In this document: positions 18,071 through 30,140 of the stretch, piece after piece | Layout: the number at the start of each line of letters is the position of its first letter | Numbering within the stretch: the stretch's first letter is position 1 | Source of the DNA: a virus | Direction: 5' to 3' (one strand) | IMG/VR virus record: IMGVR_UViG_3300037805_000804 | Span: 1-39,295 of that record | DNA: 39,295 nucleotides | Translations under genes and position numbers: made by a program | The notes under the pieces: generated by a model | Told to the model about the DNA's origin: nothing | Seen by the model: only the letters and a program-made list of their open reading frames with translations | Databases searched by the model: none

Positions 18071-18401
18071 TATTCATAACATTTATAATTTTAAAATTTC
18101 TGGTCTGCTTTAAATGACAGCATACAGCTAATCAAACAAAATTCCATAATATAAGTATTGTATAAAAATTATCTTTTTCAAAGTGCATTAATATATGTTC
18201 TAAGTTTCAATGTGTGTAAAACCAAAAATTAGTATACAATAAAGCTAATATCAACATAGATACTATAAAAATATGTTCAAGATTTTTTGTAGTTTTACAA
18301 TTTCTTAAATACTCTGTTTTTCTTATTAAAAATATCAGCTCATAAAACAACCAACTTGTAGTCAGTATTAAGAGAACTATTGTAATGTATATATAAATCA
18401 T
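18051..18401 (-). CDS. Three-helix membrane protein (116 aa)
   Basis: Hydrophobic segments near residues 4-25, 45-63 and 80-97 suggest three transmembrane helices. One TGA at 18207-18209 is read as Gly after the second helix; another lies in the third. It could be a holin or a superinfection-exclusion protein, but neither is supported by a motif. Confidence 0.6.
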
Positions 18402-18416
18402 AATATTTTTTTTAAG

Positions 18417-19061
18417 CTATATCAAAATCGCACGAATGTCTGAGAATATTTTTTCCATATTAGGTTGTTTTGATATTTTTTCAAATACACTAGAATTAAA
18501 TATTAATCATATTAATATTCAATCTATATTATACAAAGCTTTTATATATAAACTTTTTGTACCTAATTCTTTTCAGATAGCTTTAATAGCTCAATATTCT
18601 TTGGAACAATCTTCAGTAAACCATTCTCAATTCTCATTTAACTTATCTATATAAGCTACAAATGTATAATAAGGTAATCTACTTAGCTCTAAGTTATCAA
18701 CATTTAATTGACTTAATCCTGCTTTCTGTATTCAAGCAATTATACTAAAATATAAGAAGTGGAAGTTTTCTCAATTCTTTAATCAATTATGATTTAAGAA
18801 TATATTACACCTATCAATTCCTTGATTAAATGCTTCTTCTTTATTATCTCTTAAGTATTTTTGTATTGCCTTAACTTGTTTTTCAGATTTTAATATTTCT
18901 TCTTGTTCCATTTTCTCTACTTCTTTTTTTCAACTTCTAACCATTTTATTAAAAACAGTTTGTCAATCTAAGAATCTATATCAGAAGTAGAACAAAAAAG
19001 TCATAAGTGTAATATTAACTCAAGCGTCTAATAATGTTTTTATTATGGTTTCTAATCACAT
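18417..19061 (-). CDS. Hypothetical protein with N-terminal membrane helix (214 aa)
   Basis: ATG followed directly by TGA (Met-Gly), ending in TAG. A hydrophobic helix lies near residues 12-32, then a Lys/Glu-rich coiled segment and a mixed soluble domain. It is the first sizeable gene after a strong terminator and starts the distal small-gene block. Not recognised. Confidence 0.65.
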
Positions 19062-19117
19062 ATTTTATTAGTTAAATTAAAATTAGGTCATAATAATTTA
19101 TTATCTTTATTAGTCAT
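19052..19117 (-). CDS. Possible leader peptide (21 aa)
   Basis: A 21-codon frame ending in TAG that overlaps the next start by 10 bases. It lies right after the terminator hairpin. It may be a short translated leader coupling the 18417-19061 gene, or chance. Confidence 0.3.
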
Positions 19118-19127
19118 AATTATAAAA

Positions 19128-19159
19128 AAAATAGAATAAGGTATTTCTTATTCTATTTT
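19128..19159. terminator. Strong bidirectional terminator
   Basis: AAAATAGAATAAG and CTTATTCTATTTT form a perfect 13-bp stem with a 6-base loop and A/T runs on both sides. It separates the tail genes from the distal small-gene block. Confidence 0.8.
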
Positions 19160-19183
19160 AATCAAAAATCATTTAATGTAAAC

Positions 19184-19200
19184 ACCAAATAGAGAAAGAG
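19184..19200 (-). promoter_or_regulatory. CTATTTGG motif copy in a hairpin loop
   Basis: On the minus strand it reads CTCTTTCTCTATTTGGT. Flanking AACAC and GTGTT can pair to present most of the motif in a loop. It lies between the virion gene at 19220 and the terminator. Confidence 0.5.
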
Positions 19201-19219
19201 TGTTTTGTCCTTGTTTTTA

Positions 19220-19414
19220 TTAAACTAGAACTATTCCACAATCTTCATATTTGTATTTTTTGATTTCAAAATCAGCTGGTAATGTTGTTTCTATTCAATG
19301 TATAATTTTAGTATTTCACATTTCAACTCATTCAATAGCATAATTTTCTGTATAAGCTATTTTTTCACTAATATCTAAAACTAAATTAGTTTCTTGTTCT
19401 AATAATAAATCCAT
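19220..19414 (-). CDS. Small hypothetical virion-region protein (64 aa)
   Basis: ATG to TAA with three TGA codons. Acidic, probably beta-rich. It follows the 267-residue putative tail protein closely and is the last gene before the terminator. Not recognised. Confidence 0.55.
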
Positions 19415-19437
19415 AATTCTATATTTTAAAAATTAAA

Positions 19438-20241
19438 TTAAGCCACATCTTCAAAAGGTAATATTAAACTACCACTATAACCATATTTAACATATAAATT
19501 AGTAGTTCAATCTATATCTATTAAATTTATTCCATTTGCTTCTCAATAAGGAATTGTACTTTTATTGAATAAACTTCTTTTAAAAGTACCACATATACCA
19601 GTTGTATCATTACTCATTTTAATAAACATATCACTTAATTGTTGTTTTCAAGCTCACATTTGTGCAGGATAAGAATATTTTGACCCACAATTAGTTACAC
19701 TTGGTCAATCGTTTGTAACTGTGTTTCAATCTTTATCTTTAGTAGTTGCTTTATTAGAATAAGGATTAGCAGTAAAACCAGAAGAATATAGACCTGCTAC
19801 AACAAATAAATTATCTGTTCAACTAAATCATAGAGCATCAACAAAATCAACTGTATTACCTCATATCATATAACCACAATACTGTTGAGAACTATATAAT
19901 CAAGTCCCTGCTATAAGAAAATAATCAGGTCATACAATAGCATATAAAGAAGAAGCATAAGCTCAACCTTTTATTATATTTGTTCTTTGAGCTTTAAGTG
20001 TAGTTCAATCACTATCATAACTCTTACATTCTCAATAATAACTTGTACTTGTTCAAGGTAATTTTATAAAATATTTAATAGACTCTCAATCTATTGTTCC
20101 TGAACTTAGTGCCTTAAATGAACAATAATTTGTTCAACTTGTAACAATATTAGATAATGTCCACCCTGCTGTTGTAAAAGCATTTTGTATTGCTGTCCAA
20201 CCTATTGTGCTATAAACTCAACTAACTGTTTTAACTGTCAT
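19438..20241 (-). CDS. Putative tail/adsorption protein (267 aa)
   Basis: Rich in Gly, Ser, Thr, Tyr and Asn with little charge, like receptor-binding or tail-tip proteins. It contains a few Cys residues. Position directly after the tail fibre genes supports a virion role at the host surface. No known family seen. Gly is a mixture of TGA and GGN. Confidence 0.55.
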
Positions 20242-20260
20242 AATATTTATATTTAAAAAA

Positions 20261-20422
20261 TTAAATTACTGTATAATCTACAGTTTCTATCACTCAAGGT
20301 GATATTATATTTGTTTCTATAGGCATTGTATAATTCTTTACCTCTACAGGCAATCCTCAACCTCAACCTCAACCACTTACAAGAATATCTCATAAGTATA
20401 CTTTTCAATTTATTGTTGGCAT
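20261..20422 (-). CDS. Glycine-stretch tail mini-protein (53 aa)
   Basis: Residues 17-23 are seven glycines encoded GGT TGA GGT TGA GGT TGA GGA. This alternation of canonical and recoded codons in one homopolymer is direct support for TGA = Gly. Flanks are beta-like. It starts 5 bases before the end of the tail fibre gene (overlap) and is likely a tail accessory or linker protein. Confidence 0.6.
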
Positions 20423-20426
20423 AATC

Positions 20427-21884
20427 TTAATCAGTTATAATATAAAGTGTTGAAACACTAGGTGTTGCAATGGCATCATATTCAGCCTGTGTTAAACTAA
20501 CAATATTAGTAATTTTGTCAGCTCAGGGTATTCAAGTAATACTACTAGGCACTCAAGGGTCTACCCATTCTGTATTATAGTCTGTTCAATCTATTTTAGC
20601 TAATTGTTGTCAAATAGTTCAGCCAACAGGAACTTTAGCTAAAGGAATTACGCTTCATAATTTATTTTTTTCAGCGTCTGTAAAAGCATTTGTATCAGCA
20701 TTTGCTTCATATTTAGTTTTTACTGAACCATTTGTTTCATCTCAAGTGTTTGTTCAAGATATAGCCCCTAATTTATTTTTTTCATTATCAGTAAAAACAT
20801 TTGTATCAGCATTTGCTTCATATTTAGTTTTTACTGAACCATTTGTTTCATCTCAAGTGTTTGTTCAAGATATAGCTCATAATTTATTTTTTTCAATGTC
20901 TGTAAAAGCATTTGTATCAGAATTTGCTTCGTATTTTTGTTTAACTTCAGCATTTGTTATTGTTGGAGTATTTACATATTCTGTACCCCCCCATCTAAAT
21001 TGCTTATTATCATCAAGAGTTACATATATTTTACCAGACTCTCAAGGAGTTGGTAGAGAAGCAAAATCTGCAAACTCTAATATATCATCTACATAACTTG
21101 GTAAATATTGACTATCTATAACAACTCAATCTCAAATTACTTCCATTATTGCTTTATTTTCCCAATAAGAAAGGGTGTTATTCCAAACAAGAGTATCTCA
21201 TTCTGCTTTATTAGTAATTAGTACATCGTGTAATTCATCTATTTCATATCCATTTTGGATTTTTGCATAGATTATTCAAATTGTTGGATTTGAATTTATA
21301 CACCAACCCAAGAATACTAAATGATTTGGAGTATCTGGTTTTTCATCAGTTATTCCTCAATCAACAGAATCTAACCATAAGGCAGCTCATTCTGCAAAAG
21401 CACTTGTGTCCACATTTGGTATTAAACCCAATAGAGTAATGAAACCCGATTGGTTGCTTCCTATTTCTTCAGCTGTAATTCAAAATGTAGAAGCACTTGT
21501 TCCTTCTGAAGAAGAATTAGCAAAATCTGCTGTTAGGTTTGTACCTCAAATACTTCAAGTTATTTTTACAACTTTTAGTATACCCATAGTTCATCAAGAA
21601 GTATTCCTAACTCTCTCTACTAATTGTTTACCATTTCTCAAAGTAACATTTCAACCTTTTAATCAAGTGTTAAATGTTCAACAGTTATCATTCCAAGCAA
21701 CTTGTCATTCTGTTACACTTTCGTTTGCAGAAGTATTAAAAGTCATCTTGTCAGTTATTATTAATTTCAAGAAATCTTCCTTTGTACATTTTTTACTAGT
21801 ATTTGTGGAAACATCTACATATTCAATTAAGTCTGGTTGGTCAGCTGTTCAAGGAACTAACTGAGAAATTTTTATTTCTGACAT
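20427..21884 (-). CDS. Tail fibre protein with 37-residue repeats (485 aa)
   Basis: The C-terminal third carries three repeats of the type KYEANADTNAFTDAEKNKLG, a very common phage tail-fibre repeat. The N-terminal part begins ISQLVP and includes DLIEYVDVSTNT, like a virion attachment region. The repeats are 111 bases apart in the DNA. It likely forms a trimeric fibre that recognises the host surface. TGA falls on the conserved Gly after NKL and in GTNTGDETNGSV. Confidence 0.8.
20659..20940 (-). repeat. Three direct repeats of 111 bases in the tail fibre gene
   Basis: Units start at 20659, 20770 and 20881 on the plus strand, exactly 111 bases (37 codons) apart. The first two are nearly identical; the third diverges after about 60 bases. 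They could expand or contract by recombination and change fibre length. Confidence 0.85.
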
Positions 21885-21902
21885 TTTTATTTATATTAAA
21901 AA

Positions 21903-22034
21903 TTAATATTCTTCCCATACAGTATTTATACTGTCTTCTGTAACAAGCCTTTTTCAATCTTCCGTAATTCTAGTGTCTGTATTTTGTTCTAATTCACGGA
22001 AGATTAAGGCTTCGTCTTCTGTCCATATAGTCAT
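21903..22034 (-). CDS. Very small acidic protein (43 aa)
   Basis: ATG to TAA with one TGA. Acidic (TEDEALIFRELE, ITEDGKRLVTED, VWEEY), with a repeated TED motif. Located between the large internal virion protein and the tail fibre. Not recognised. Confidence 0.5.
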
Positions 22035-22045
22035 AATTTATTATG

Positions 22046-24592
22046 TTATTCAAATAAATTTGCTCCATATAATTTAGATAATTTTCTAAAAGCTCATCAT
22101 ATCCACTCAATTTGTAATATTCTTAATGCTTCTGGGTTAAGTTTAGATAAGTTTTCTCATTTTATTAGAGCATTTTTAAGTTCTCTAAAACTTTTTTCCG
22201 TAATAGATGTTTCAGTAACATCAAATCATTTTTCTATAAGTTTTTTATGAGAAGGAGTTATTTTATCTAATACTTTTCAACTTAATCATCTATACCATTC
22301 TACAAATCATTTTATATTTTTCTGTGTTTCTATTATTCTATGTACAGCTTTGTCTGTATCTCTGAAAAAACTTTGTACCATTTGTGCTTTAGGGTGGTAA
22401 CTACCTAATCATAATTTTTCTAATGACCTTCAGTATCATCTTAATATAAGTAATCTATCTATATATTTATCTGATAATCAACCAACTCATTTTAAGTTCT
22501 CTAAAGCAGATTTATCCATTTGAGAGAATCTTTTTAATGTTTGTCAATCTTCTAAGAATAATTTTTCTACAATTTTTCTATATCTATTTTGTTCTGATAA
22601 TTTAGATAATTCTTTCTCTAAAGTAGCTCTTTCTTTATTTAAAAGTTTTACAAAATCATCATTAAGACTTTTTGTTTCTGCTTTTGAATATAAGTCTTTA
22701 CCTAATTGTATATTAGATTTGATTTGAGGTATTACTTTTTTTGCAACAGCTCAAGACTCTATTTCTTTTAATTTATTTATTAATAAATTTTTATTAATTC
22801 AAGTAGATTTTACAAAAGCTGTTAATTTTTCTGGATTATCTATTAATTTTTTTATTTCTCTTAATGACGTAGGAGATAATGTTGTTTCTCAAGCTATATC
22901 TTCTTTTAGTAATTTTTGAACAGATTTTAATTTCTTAATGTTTTTGGAAAAAACATCTTTAGCTATTGTGTATTCTTTTCAAAATAATTTATTTAGTGAT
23001 TTTGATAATTCTTCTGAATATTGTGCATATAAATTAGCTTCATCTCTACTTGCTTTTGTTCATAATTTATCTAGTTGAGCTTTTGCTTTTATTGTTGCGT
23101 GAAATTCTAATAATTGAGATTTTGTAATTTTAGCATTTCTTTGTTCTATTTTAATAATAAATTCTTTAAATGCTTTTCATAATAATCTTTCAGCTTCCTG
23201 TGGAGTAGCTTCCATTATCTTAATTTTAAGTCAAGATTTACCAAATATAAGAGCAGCTTCTTCTTGTATATCTTTTATTACCCTTAATTTCATTTTATTT
23301 ATTCAAACACCTGGGTCTGTTCAAGGAGCTACTTTTGCTTTTATTTTTTTGAAAAAATTTACTACAGAAGTTCATTTATTAGATGATACAACTTCTGATG
23401 TTTTAAAGTCTCATATAACTTTTCATAAAACACCTCTTTCTTTATTAAGCATTCTTTCGTATGTTGGTACTCATTCCACAAACTCTCTTTCAGCTATAAT
23501 TCATTTTGCTATTAATTCTTCTTGTTTTTTAATTAAATCATTCTTTAATTGTCATAATTGAGTTTCTGCATTAGGAAATTTTTTAAGTAATATTTTTCAT
23601 TCTTGACTTCTTAATATTTTTAATCATTTCCCTTTAGCTTCTTTAAATATAGATTCTGCTATTTTTGGGTGTTTTTCCAAATAGAGAACAAGGTCATCAT
23701 CAAGTCCTGCTATTTTTTTGTGAAACCAATCTATTGTATTTGCTGATTGTTTAGGTGCAGCTTTAAATAATCCCCACGCTCATCAAATAGCTCTTGTTAA
23801 AAGAGGGAATGCTGCAGCAGATACTCATACATCTAACGCAGACACATCTCATTCTTGAACAATATTTAAACCTGCTGTAAATTTTCACATTTCAAGTGCG
23901 TCGTGTAAATATCTAGTAATTTTAGGAAACCTAGTAAGCATTTTACTTAAACCATTCCATTTAGACATAATGGTTTTTATTTTTGCAGGAGCTGTAACTT
24001 TTCAAGCACCAAAAACAACAGAAGCTAATTCTGTTATTCATTTTCACACATTATATCAAAAATCTTTATTTTGTCCTGTTGTTTCTACTATAAAGTCCTC
24101 TCACTCTTTTCATAGACTTCTTATTTTTTCAGAAATAGGAGTAATTGCTCAAAATTGTACATCTTCTTTATACTCTGGGTCTACTTGTTCTCTTAACCAT
24201 TCTCACAAACTAAAAACCCAAGCTCAAGTTTCTCATAAAACTCTTGGAACTCAAGCTGTAATACCTGTTGTCATAGATTCTCCAAAATCATCTACATTTT
24301 TTACATATTTTCATATCATTCAAGGTATAGTAGATTCTTTTTCTAATCTTTTTCTTTCATCTATTTGTTCCATTACTTCTTTTACTCTTTTCTTAGAATC
24401 TTCTTCTGAAGCATTAGGATTATTTTGTCTATATTTTTCTAAATTATTTTCAAATCTTTGTATTTGAGTAGTATATTTTTCTCTTAAATCTCTTTGGATT
24501 CATTCAGTATCTCATCACAATATTTGTAATGAGCTTTTTATAGAATCTTCTCCTGTGAAAAACCCTTTTATGTAGTCTAAAGGTGTAAACAT
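22046..24592 (-). CDS. Large virion protein, probable internal/ejection or tape-measure protein (848 aa)
   Basis: Mostly helical, Lys/Glu/Leu rich, with hydrophobic Gly/Ala segments near residues 190-280. It starts MFTPLDYIKGFF. The size and helical nature fit either a tape-measure protein or a podovirus internal (DNA-ejection) protein. The absence of recognisable tail tube and tail assembly chaperone genes favours ejection. The gene contains one copy of the CTATTTGG motif (23677-23693). Dozens of TGA codons are read as Gly. Family assignment is inference. Confidence 0.6.
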
Positions 24593-24615
24593 AATTATAT
24601 TTATTAGTAATTAAA

Positions 24616-26991
24616 TTATTCTATACCAGATATATTATCATTAGCGTCAGCGTTATCATAAGCTCATACCCTTACTGTTGGATAATAAAATTCTTCAAAT
24701 ATTTCTTCTTTTAATTCATCATTTTCTCATAAACTAAAATCAAGTAGTGTATCTAAATTATCTCTAGCTACTCATAACATATTTTTAGCTTTTGTATTAA
24801 ATTTTCAACTAGTATCTTTTAATTGAGGGAATATAGGTATTATTCTTTTAGCTTCCTCTGGAGATACTGCAACTCAACTTATAGCATTTAAGTAAGAAGC
24901 TATTTGTTGTGTTGTTAGTTGGTCTAATGATGTCATATCCTCTCATATTGTTAATCAAAGAATACTAGCCACATCTTGAGTTATTGCTTTTACTACATTT
25001 GTCCCCTCATTTCTTTTTATCTCCATTATTCTAGTCATTCATTTAATTACAGCTATTTCTTTAGTTAAATTTTCTTTTAATGTTTTATCTCATAATACTA
25101 ATGCTCTTATTTCTGATTTTAATACATCTTGTGGATTACTTCACTCTACTATGGCTCTAATAACATTTTGTCTTTTCATTATTTGTTCCATATTAGAAGT
25201 AGTATTGCTTCAACCACTAGCTAATTGATTAAATTTCTTAATTAATTCCTCATTTTCTCATCTAAAATCTTTTATATCTTGTAAATATTTTTCAGTTAAT
25301 TCTGGGTGTTTTAATTCCTTTGGTGTATCTCATAAATTTATTGATATAGCGTCATTTATTGCTAATCATTTTTTTGTCTCAACTCAAAATGAACTAGTTG
25401 TTTTTCACTCTAATTCAGCTTGTTTTTCTAATATTTTTACAGCATATTCATATTCTTCAGCTCTTACTAAATCATTATCTTCTATTGCTAAATCCCTTAA
25501 TCTAGCTGCTTCTGCTATATTAGCTTCTAAATTAAATACAGATGTACTTAATCACATTTGAAGTTCTAATTTCTTTTGCTCTAATTCTACTCTTGCTTGA
25601 TTCTTAATTTCTTCATATTTAAAATCAGCAGATTTTTGAGCTACTGTATTTTGTGTTGCATATATTTCATCATTAATAGTAGAAGTTTCGCTCCTAGCCA
25701 TACTTAATATAGTAGAATATGGTAAATTAGGATTATTTTTTCTAATATTAGTTATTATTTTTCTTTTTGAGTCTTCTAAATCTTTTAATGCCTTATTTGC
25801 TTCATTTAGTTCTTTACTAGCTTCATCTAATTCTGGAGTAGTTATTTTTATACTTCAATATTTTTCTATTAATTCTTTTTGGTCTTTTTTGAATTGTTCT
25901 ATTAATTCATCTGTTTTTGATTTAACAACTTTTACTTTTTCATCACTTATTCAACTTTCTAATTCTGTAGCATTTTTATTAATTAAATCTGTTTTAACTT
26001 GTAATTCATATTTTGATTGAGCTTCTAACATTTCTTTTGTTGGTTGTCCTCAATTTCATTTTAACATTTCTGACCACACCTTACTTCAAACAGCTATTTC
26101 ATTTATTTTTAATCATTGGTAAATAGTATCAGATGTAGCTCAAAATGTATATTTATTGAATTTCTTTGTAACGGCATTTCACTCTACAACAGCGTCTGAA
26201 TAAGGATTTTTATATTCTACATTACCCATTCAAAAAGTCATATTTAAATCCAAAACATCTTTATCTGTTTTTGGATTAAATACAACTTTTCAGTTAGATA
26301 TAGAAAAATCCATACCATTTTGTTTAGCAAATTGTTCTTGTTCATTATCAACTGTTCAAACAACATTTTTTTGAGGATAACCTCATTTTGTGACAATATA
26401 TTCTACCCTTTCTCCATTTTCTTCTCAAATAAGAGTATTTCAAACTCTCTCCATATTTGTAACTCATTTATTCTCCAAAAAATTTTCAAGATTATTTAAG
26501 TTAGTTCATCTAGCTTTAAATTCTTGAATTGTTTTAATTGGTTCAAATTTTTCTTTAATTTTTTCAGCAATAATTTCTTTCTTAACATCTTCATCTCTAA
26601 GTTTTTTTGCTTCTTTACTAGCTTTAGCTTTAGCAAATGCTTCTTGTCCTTCTTTTACTTCATCTTTTGTTCATTCCTTTATTTGTTCTATCATATCTTG
26701 TTTTTCCTCAACTTGTTCTATCATATCAACAACACTAGTATCTTCTACAGGTGGTTTTTCTCCCTCTTTTATTTGTTTTTCTCAAGTTTGTACTAATTCG
26801 TCTATTAAATCTCCTTCATTCAAAGGAGTTTTTTCTTTTTTCATAAATTCTTCTGTTTTGCTATCTGTAACTACTTTTGGAGTAGTAGGTATGTCTTGTT
26901 TTACTTGTTTATTAGGAATAGGATATTCTCTAAGCTCTTTTCAGTTTTCAGTTTTTCCTTTAAGTGTTCAATATTTAGTATCTTTAGGCAT
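24616..26991 (-). CDS. Large coiled-coil virion protein (791 aa)
   Basis: The N-terminal third is Pro/Lys/Glu rich and likely disordered (KKEKTPLNEGDLIDEL). The middle contains long coiled coils (EQKKLELQM, KNATELES) and the C-terminus is helical and acidic. It lies beside the other large helical protein, as paired internal virion proteins do in short-tailed phages. Not recognised by motif. TGA codons occur throughout. Confidence 0.6.
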
Positions 26992-27028
26992 AATATTTTG
27001 TTAAAAATTATTATTTATTTAATTATAT

Positions 27029-27054
27029 CTAGTTTTGTAATTTTTACAAACTAG
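27029..27054 (-). terminator. Stem-loop after the 543-aa virion gene
   Basis: CTAGTTTTGTAA and TTACAAACTAG pair with one bulge around a 3-base loop, overlapping the TAG stop of the upstream gene. Probably a weak terminator or RNA processing hairpin. Confidence 0.5.
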
Positions 27055-28682
27055 TTAGCTTCAATTCTTATCATTCATTTATTTAATGCTTTTCAAATCT
27101 TAACTGTTCAAGTATGAGATATTCATCAAACACCCGATAGGAAAAGAGGTTCTCACGGCGTGAAATCGCTTAATATTCAATTATCTCTTAGTGGACTTGT
27201 GTCTATTTCGGTTGGGATAACCTCCCATTCTTCTGTTATTGGGTTATATTCTAGATTATCATTCATTGCAAATCATATAAAATTTTGTTTTGTTCAATCT
27301 CAATTATCTGTAGTAAAATATCCTCAAGTTAAATCTACGCTTTCATATATTATATATCTTAGTTCTTGTGCAGTGTAATTCCAGTACATTATAACTAATC
27401 TACCATTTACTAAAATCCTTCAACCTGCTGTCATTCTATCATTACTTCATATTTCAGCTTGTGGTAAAAATTCAGTAACATTTCAAAATGTAATATCTGT
27501 TCAGTCTACTAATATATTCCACATATCGGCTCATTGACTACCTCAAGTAGCATTTCATTCTGAATAATATATATAATTCTCAAAACTTACTTTTCATAAA
27601 AAGGCTGAATTATAATTTCATTCTGCTGCGTAATTTATATGTTCTGGTCAAGCCACTACTGTATCAGCTGATATGTCTATAACATAAAATTTATCATCTG
27701 TTCATCAAGCTATCGCATAAAGTGCAGATGTACTATCTCTCCTAGTTAAAGCCCGTTGATAACTATTTCAAGTTGGAGTATGAGTGATTGAATGTAATGT
27801 TGTTGGTGTAGCTCAACTAACATCTAATAAAGTTATGACATTTGTGTAAGCAACTAAAACTCTTGTACTTGTCATCTCAATAATACTATCTATAGCTCCA
27901 TAAGACCAACTTGAAAATCAACCAATAGTAACTCATTTTGTGAATGTAGTAACATCATTAACTATATCTATTGTTCCCGTCCAACCATAAGTTCATATTA
28001 TTGTTAGTTTTCAAGGTTCATTGAATACTATAGGTCATCAACCTCTTAAGTCATATCATAAATAATTAGTATTTAATGTAGTTATTGTTCAAGCATTTAC
28101 ATTTATTTCTATTGTGAATAATGTTGTTTGTGTATAATCTTGTTGAAAATGATGCCCCATAGACATAACACATTTATATATTCAGTTTTCACTATCTGAC
28201 TCATAAACCATAGCTCAAGTTAATATAGAATAACTATAACTATTTATTGTAGCTCAAGCTATATGGTCAAAAGTAAGAGTAGTATTTATTTTTTTAACAG
28301 ATAAGTAAATAGCGTCATAAGCGCTTCAGTCTTCATAAAATATAGCATTAAAATCACTTCATAATGGTACAATTACGGCTCTAGGATAACTAGTCATGCC
28401 TGCAGTAAATAGAGAAATATCTCAAAAATCCTCTGATTGTATAGCTTCCCTGTAACAAACGGCGTCTTTTTCATCTATTGCTCAAGGAGTATCGTCTGGT
28501 TGTACTGTAATAGAATAAACTCATTCAGCATAACTTCAACTACCAGAATCTCAACTATCTCAACCTCAACTACAGCTTTCTACTATACTTTCTTCACACG
28601 ACAATAAATCAGTAGAAAGTCAAGGTGTTTTATTCTTGACTTCTACCTTAATATCTTGTAAGATTTCTTGTTTTTCTGACAT
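27051..28682 (-). CDS. Large beta-rich virion protein (543 aa)
   Basis: Rich in Thr, Ser, Ile, Gly and Tyr, with recurring short strands and turns, like a tail hub or spike. It has a Gly/Ser linker near residues 38-48 (GGDSGDSGSGS). It follows the 480-residue hub candidate and overlaps its stop region by a few bases. The 3' part contains one motif copy at 27132-27149. No family recognised; a structural role is inferred from context. Confidence 0.6.
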
Positions 28683-28685
28683 AAT

Positions 28686-30128
28686 TTAGTCTATTATTGA
28701 ATAAATTAGTTTAATTTCATAGAATTTAGGACTTCAAGTAACATTTTGTGATTTAATCTTAAAAGATATATCAAAAAAACTATTATCTGGGTTAAATTTA
28801 AATCTTCAAGGAGTTGTTATGGTTTTTAATGCTTCATATCAACCTCAATCTATATTTACTTCTACAAATATTCTATTACTTTCACTAGTATCTCTACTAT
28901 AAATTTGTATTTCTTCTATTTTTTTTCTCTCATTTTTTTCTTTTCACTCAAAAACATCTAAGTATACTGTTCACATATTTAGAACAGTATTGTTATCATA
29001 AGTTTTATAGTATCAAACTCAAGTAGTTGTTCCGTATTTATATGAATAATAGAATCATTTTCATATTTTAGGTACTCATAAAGCTCCTATAACATCAATA
29101 GTTGTTCAGTTTGGTGCAATATTAAAGGAATATTCAAAACACTCTGGAAATCATTGTTTTTTAGCTCAAAAACTAACTAATGTATGTCCAGAACTTTGAT
29201 TATCATTTGTATCAACTAAGAAAAGCTGACCTCATAGGGAAAGAGTTGCGTTCCATAGTCAATGGAATGTGAATTTATTTACTCAAGCTAATTCACTTTT
29301 TTCTGGTCTACTTATAGGCGTGTATTGGTATCAGTCCATATATCAAAATTCTCATTCTTTTCATATAATGAAATCAATTCAATTGTGATTTAATGCTCAA
29401 GTAACAGGGAATCATAACTCTATTACAGAATTTACAGATGATTCTTCTATTATACTTCAAGTTTTAATTGAAGTTATGTGTCATTCTTTTCAGAAAAGTT
29501 TAATAGTAGTTCATCTTTGAGTTATATCTAATATATCAGAAGTACCTACAGCCACCCATTCTTCCACTCATAAAGTATCAACTTTATATAATCAAGTTCA
29601 ACTTGCTACATATAATTGTCTTCATAAATAATTATACATAGGAAAAGTATGTGTGTCATTATCTACTAATACTCATTCTGCTGTTCATAAATTTATCGCT
29701 ATAGCGTTAGTATAATTTCATTCGTACGCTTCTGAACTAGGAACTTTAGTACATATATATCACTCAATAGGTACTTCTTCGTGCATAAAATACAGGAATC
29801 AATTAAATTCTATTGCATTTGTTATTATATCTGTTCAAGATATTGTGTGTTCAAGAGAATCTCATTCTATATCATAAATAACTCAATCTTCTCAATATCA
29901 AAGAGTTTTTTTAGCTCAAGTGCTACTTGTTACATCTACAAATCATAAAACTAAATTTCAAGAAGTAGATACTTTTTGTTCTGAAGCAGGAGTAATAGAT
30001 ATAAAATCTGAATTTGATTTTAAATCCATATTCTCTGAAAAAACCACTTGTTTTCAAGTAGTCAGTTTATCATCAGAGCTTGTTCATCAATAAAATTTGT
30101 TCCAAACTTTAGGTATTTTTTCTAACAT
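28686..30128 (-). CDS. Beta-propeller-like tail hub candidate (480 aa)
   Basis: Repeated blocks such as GYGEDGVIYD, RQLYVASGTGLYKVDT and TIKLFGKEGHITSI look like propeller blades. Length and position just after the head-tail adaptor candidate match short-tailed phages that have a ~470-residue propeller hub (for example P22 gp10). That comparison is by size and order only. TGA encodes the glycines of most turns. Confidence 0.6.
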
Positions 30129-30140
30129 AATATTTTATTA

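Noticed and set aside
20746-24467. Plus-strand ORFs at 20746, 21406, 23349 and 23970
   Set aside because: All lie opposite continuous minus-strand tail and virion genes that become fully open when TGA is Gly.
29229-29246. Possible further copy of the CTATTNGG motif
   Set aside because: Reads CTCTTTCCCTATGAGGT on the minus strand with mismatches at conserved positions and lies inside a gene; left out of the core list.
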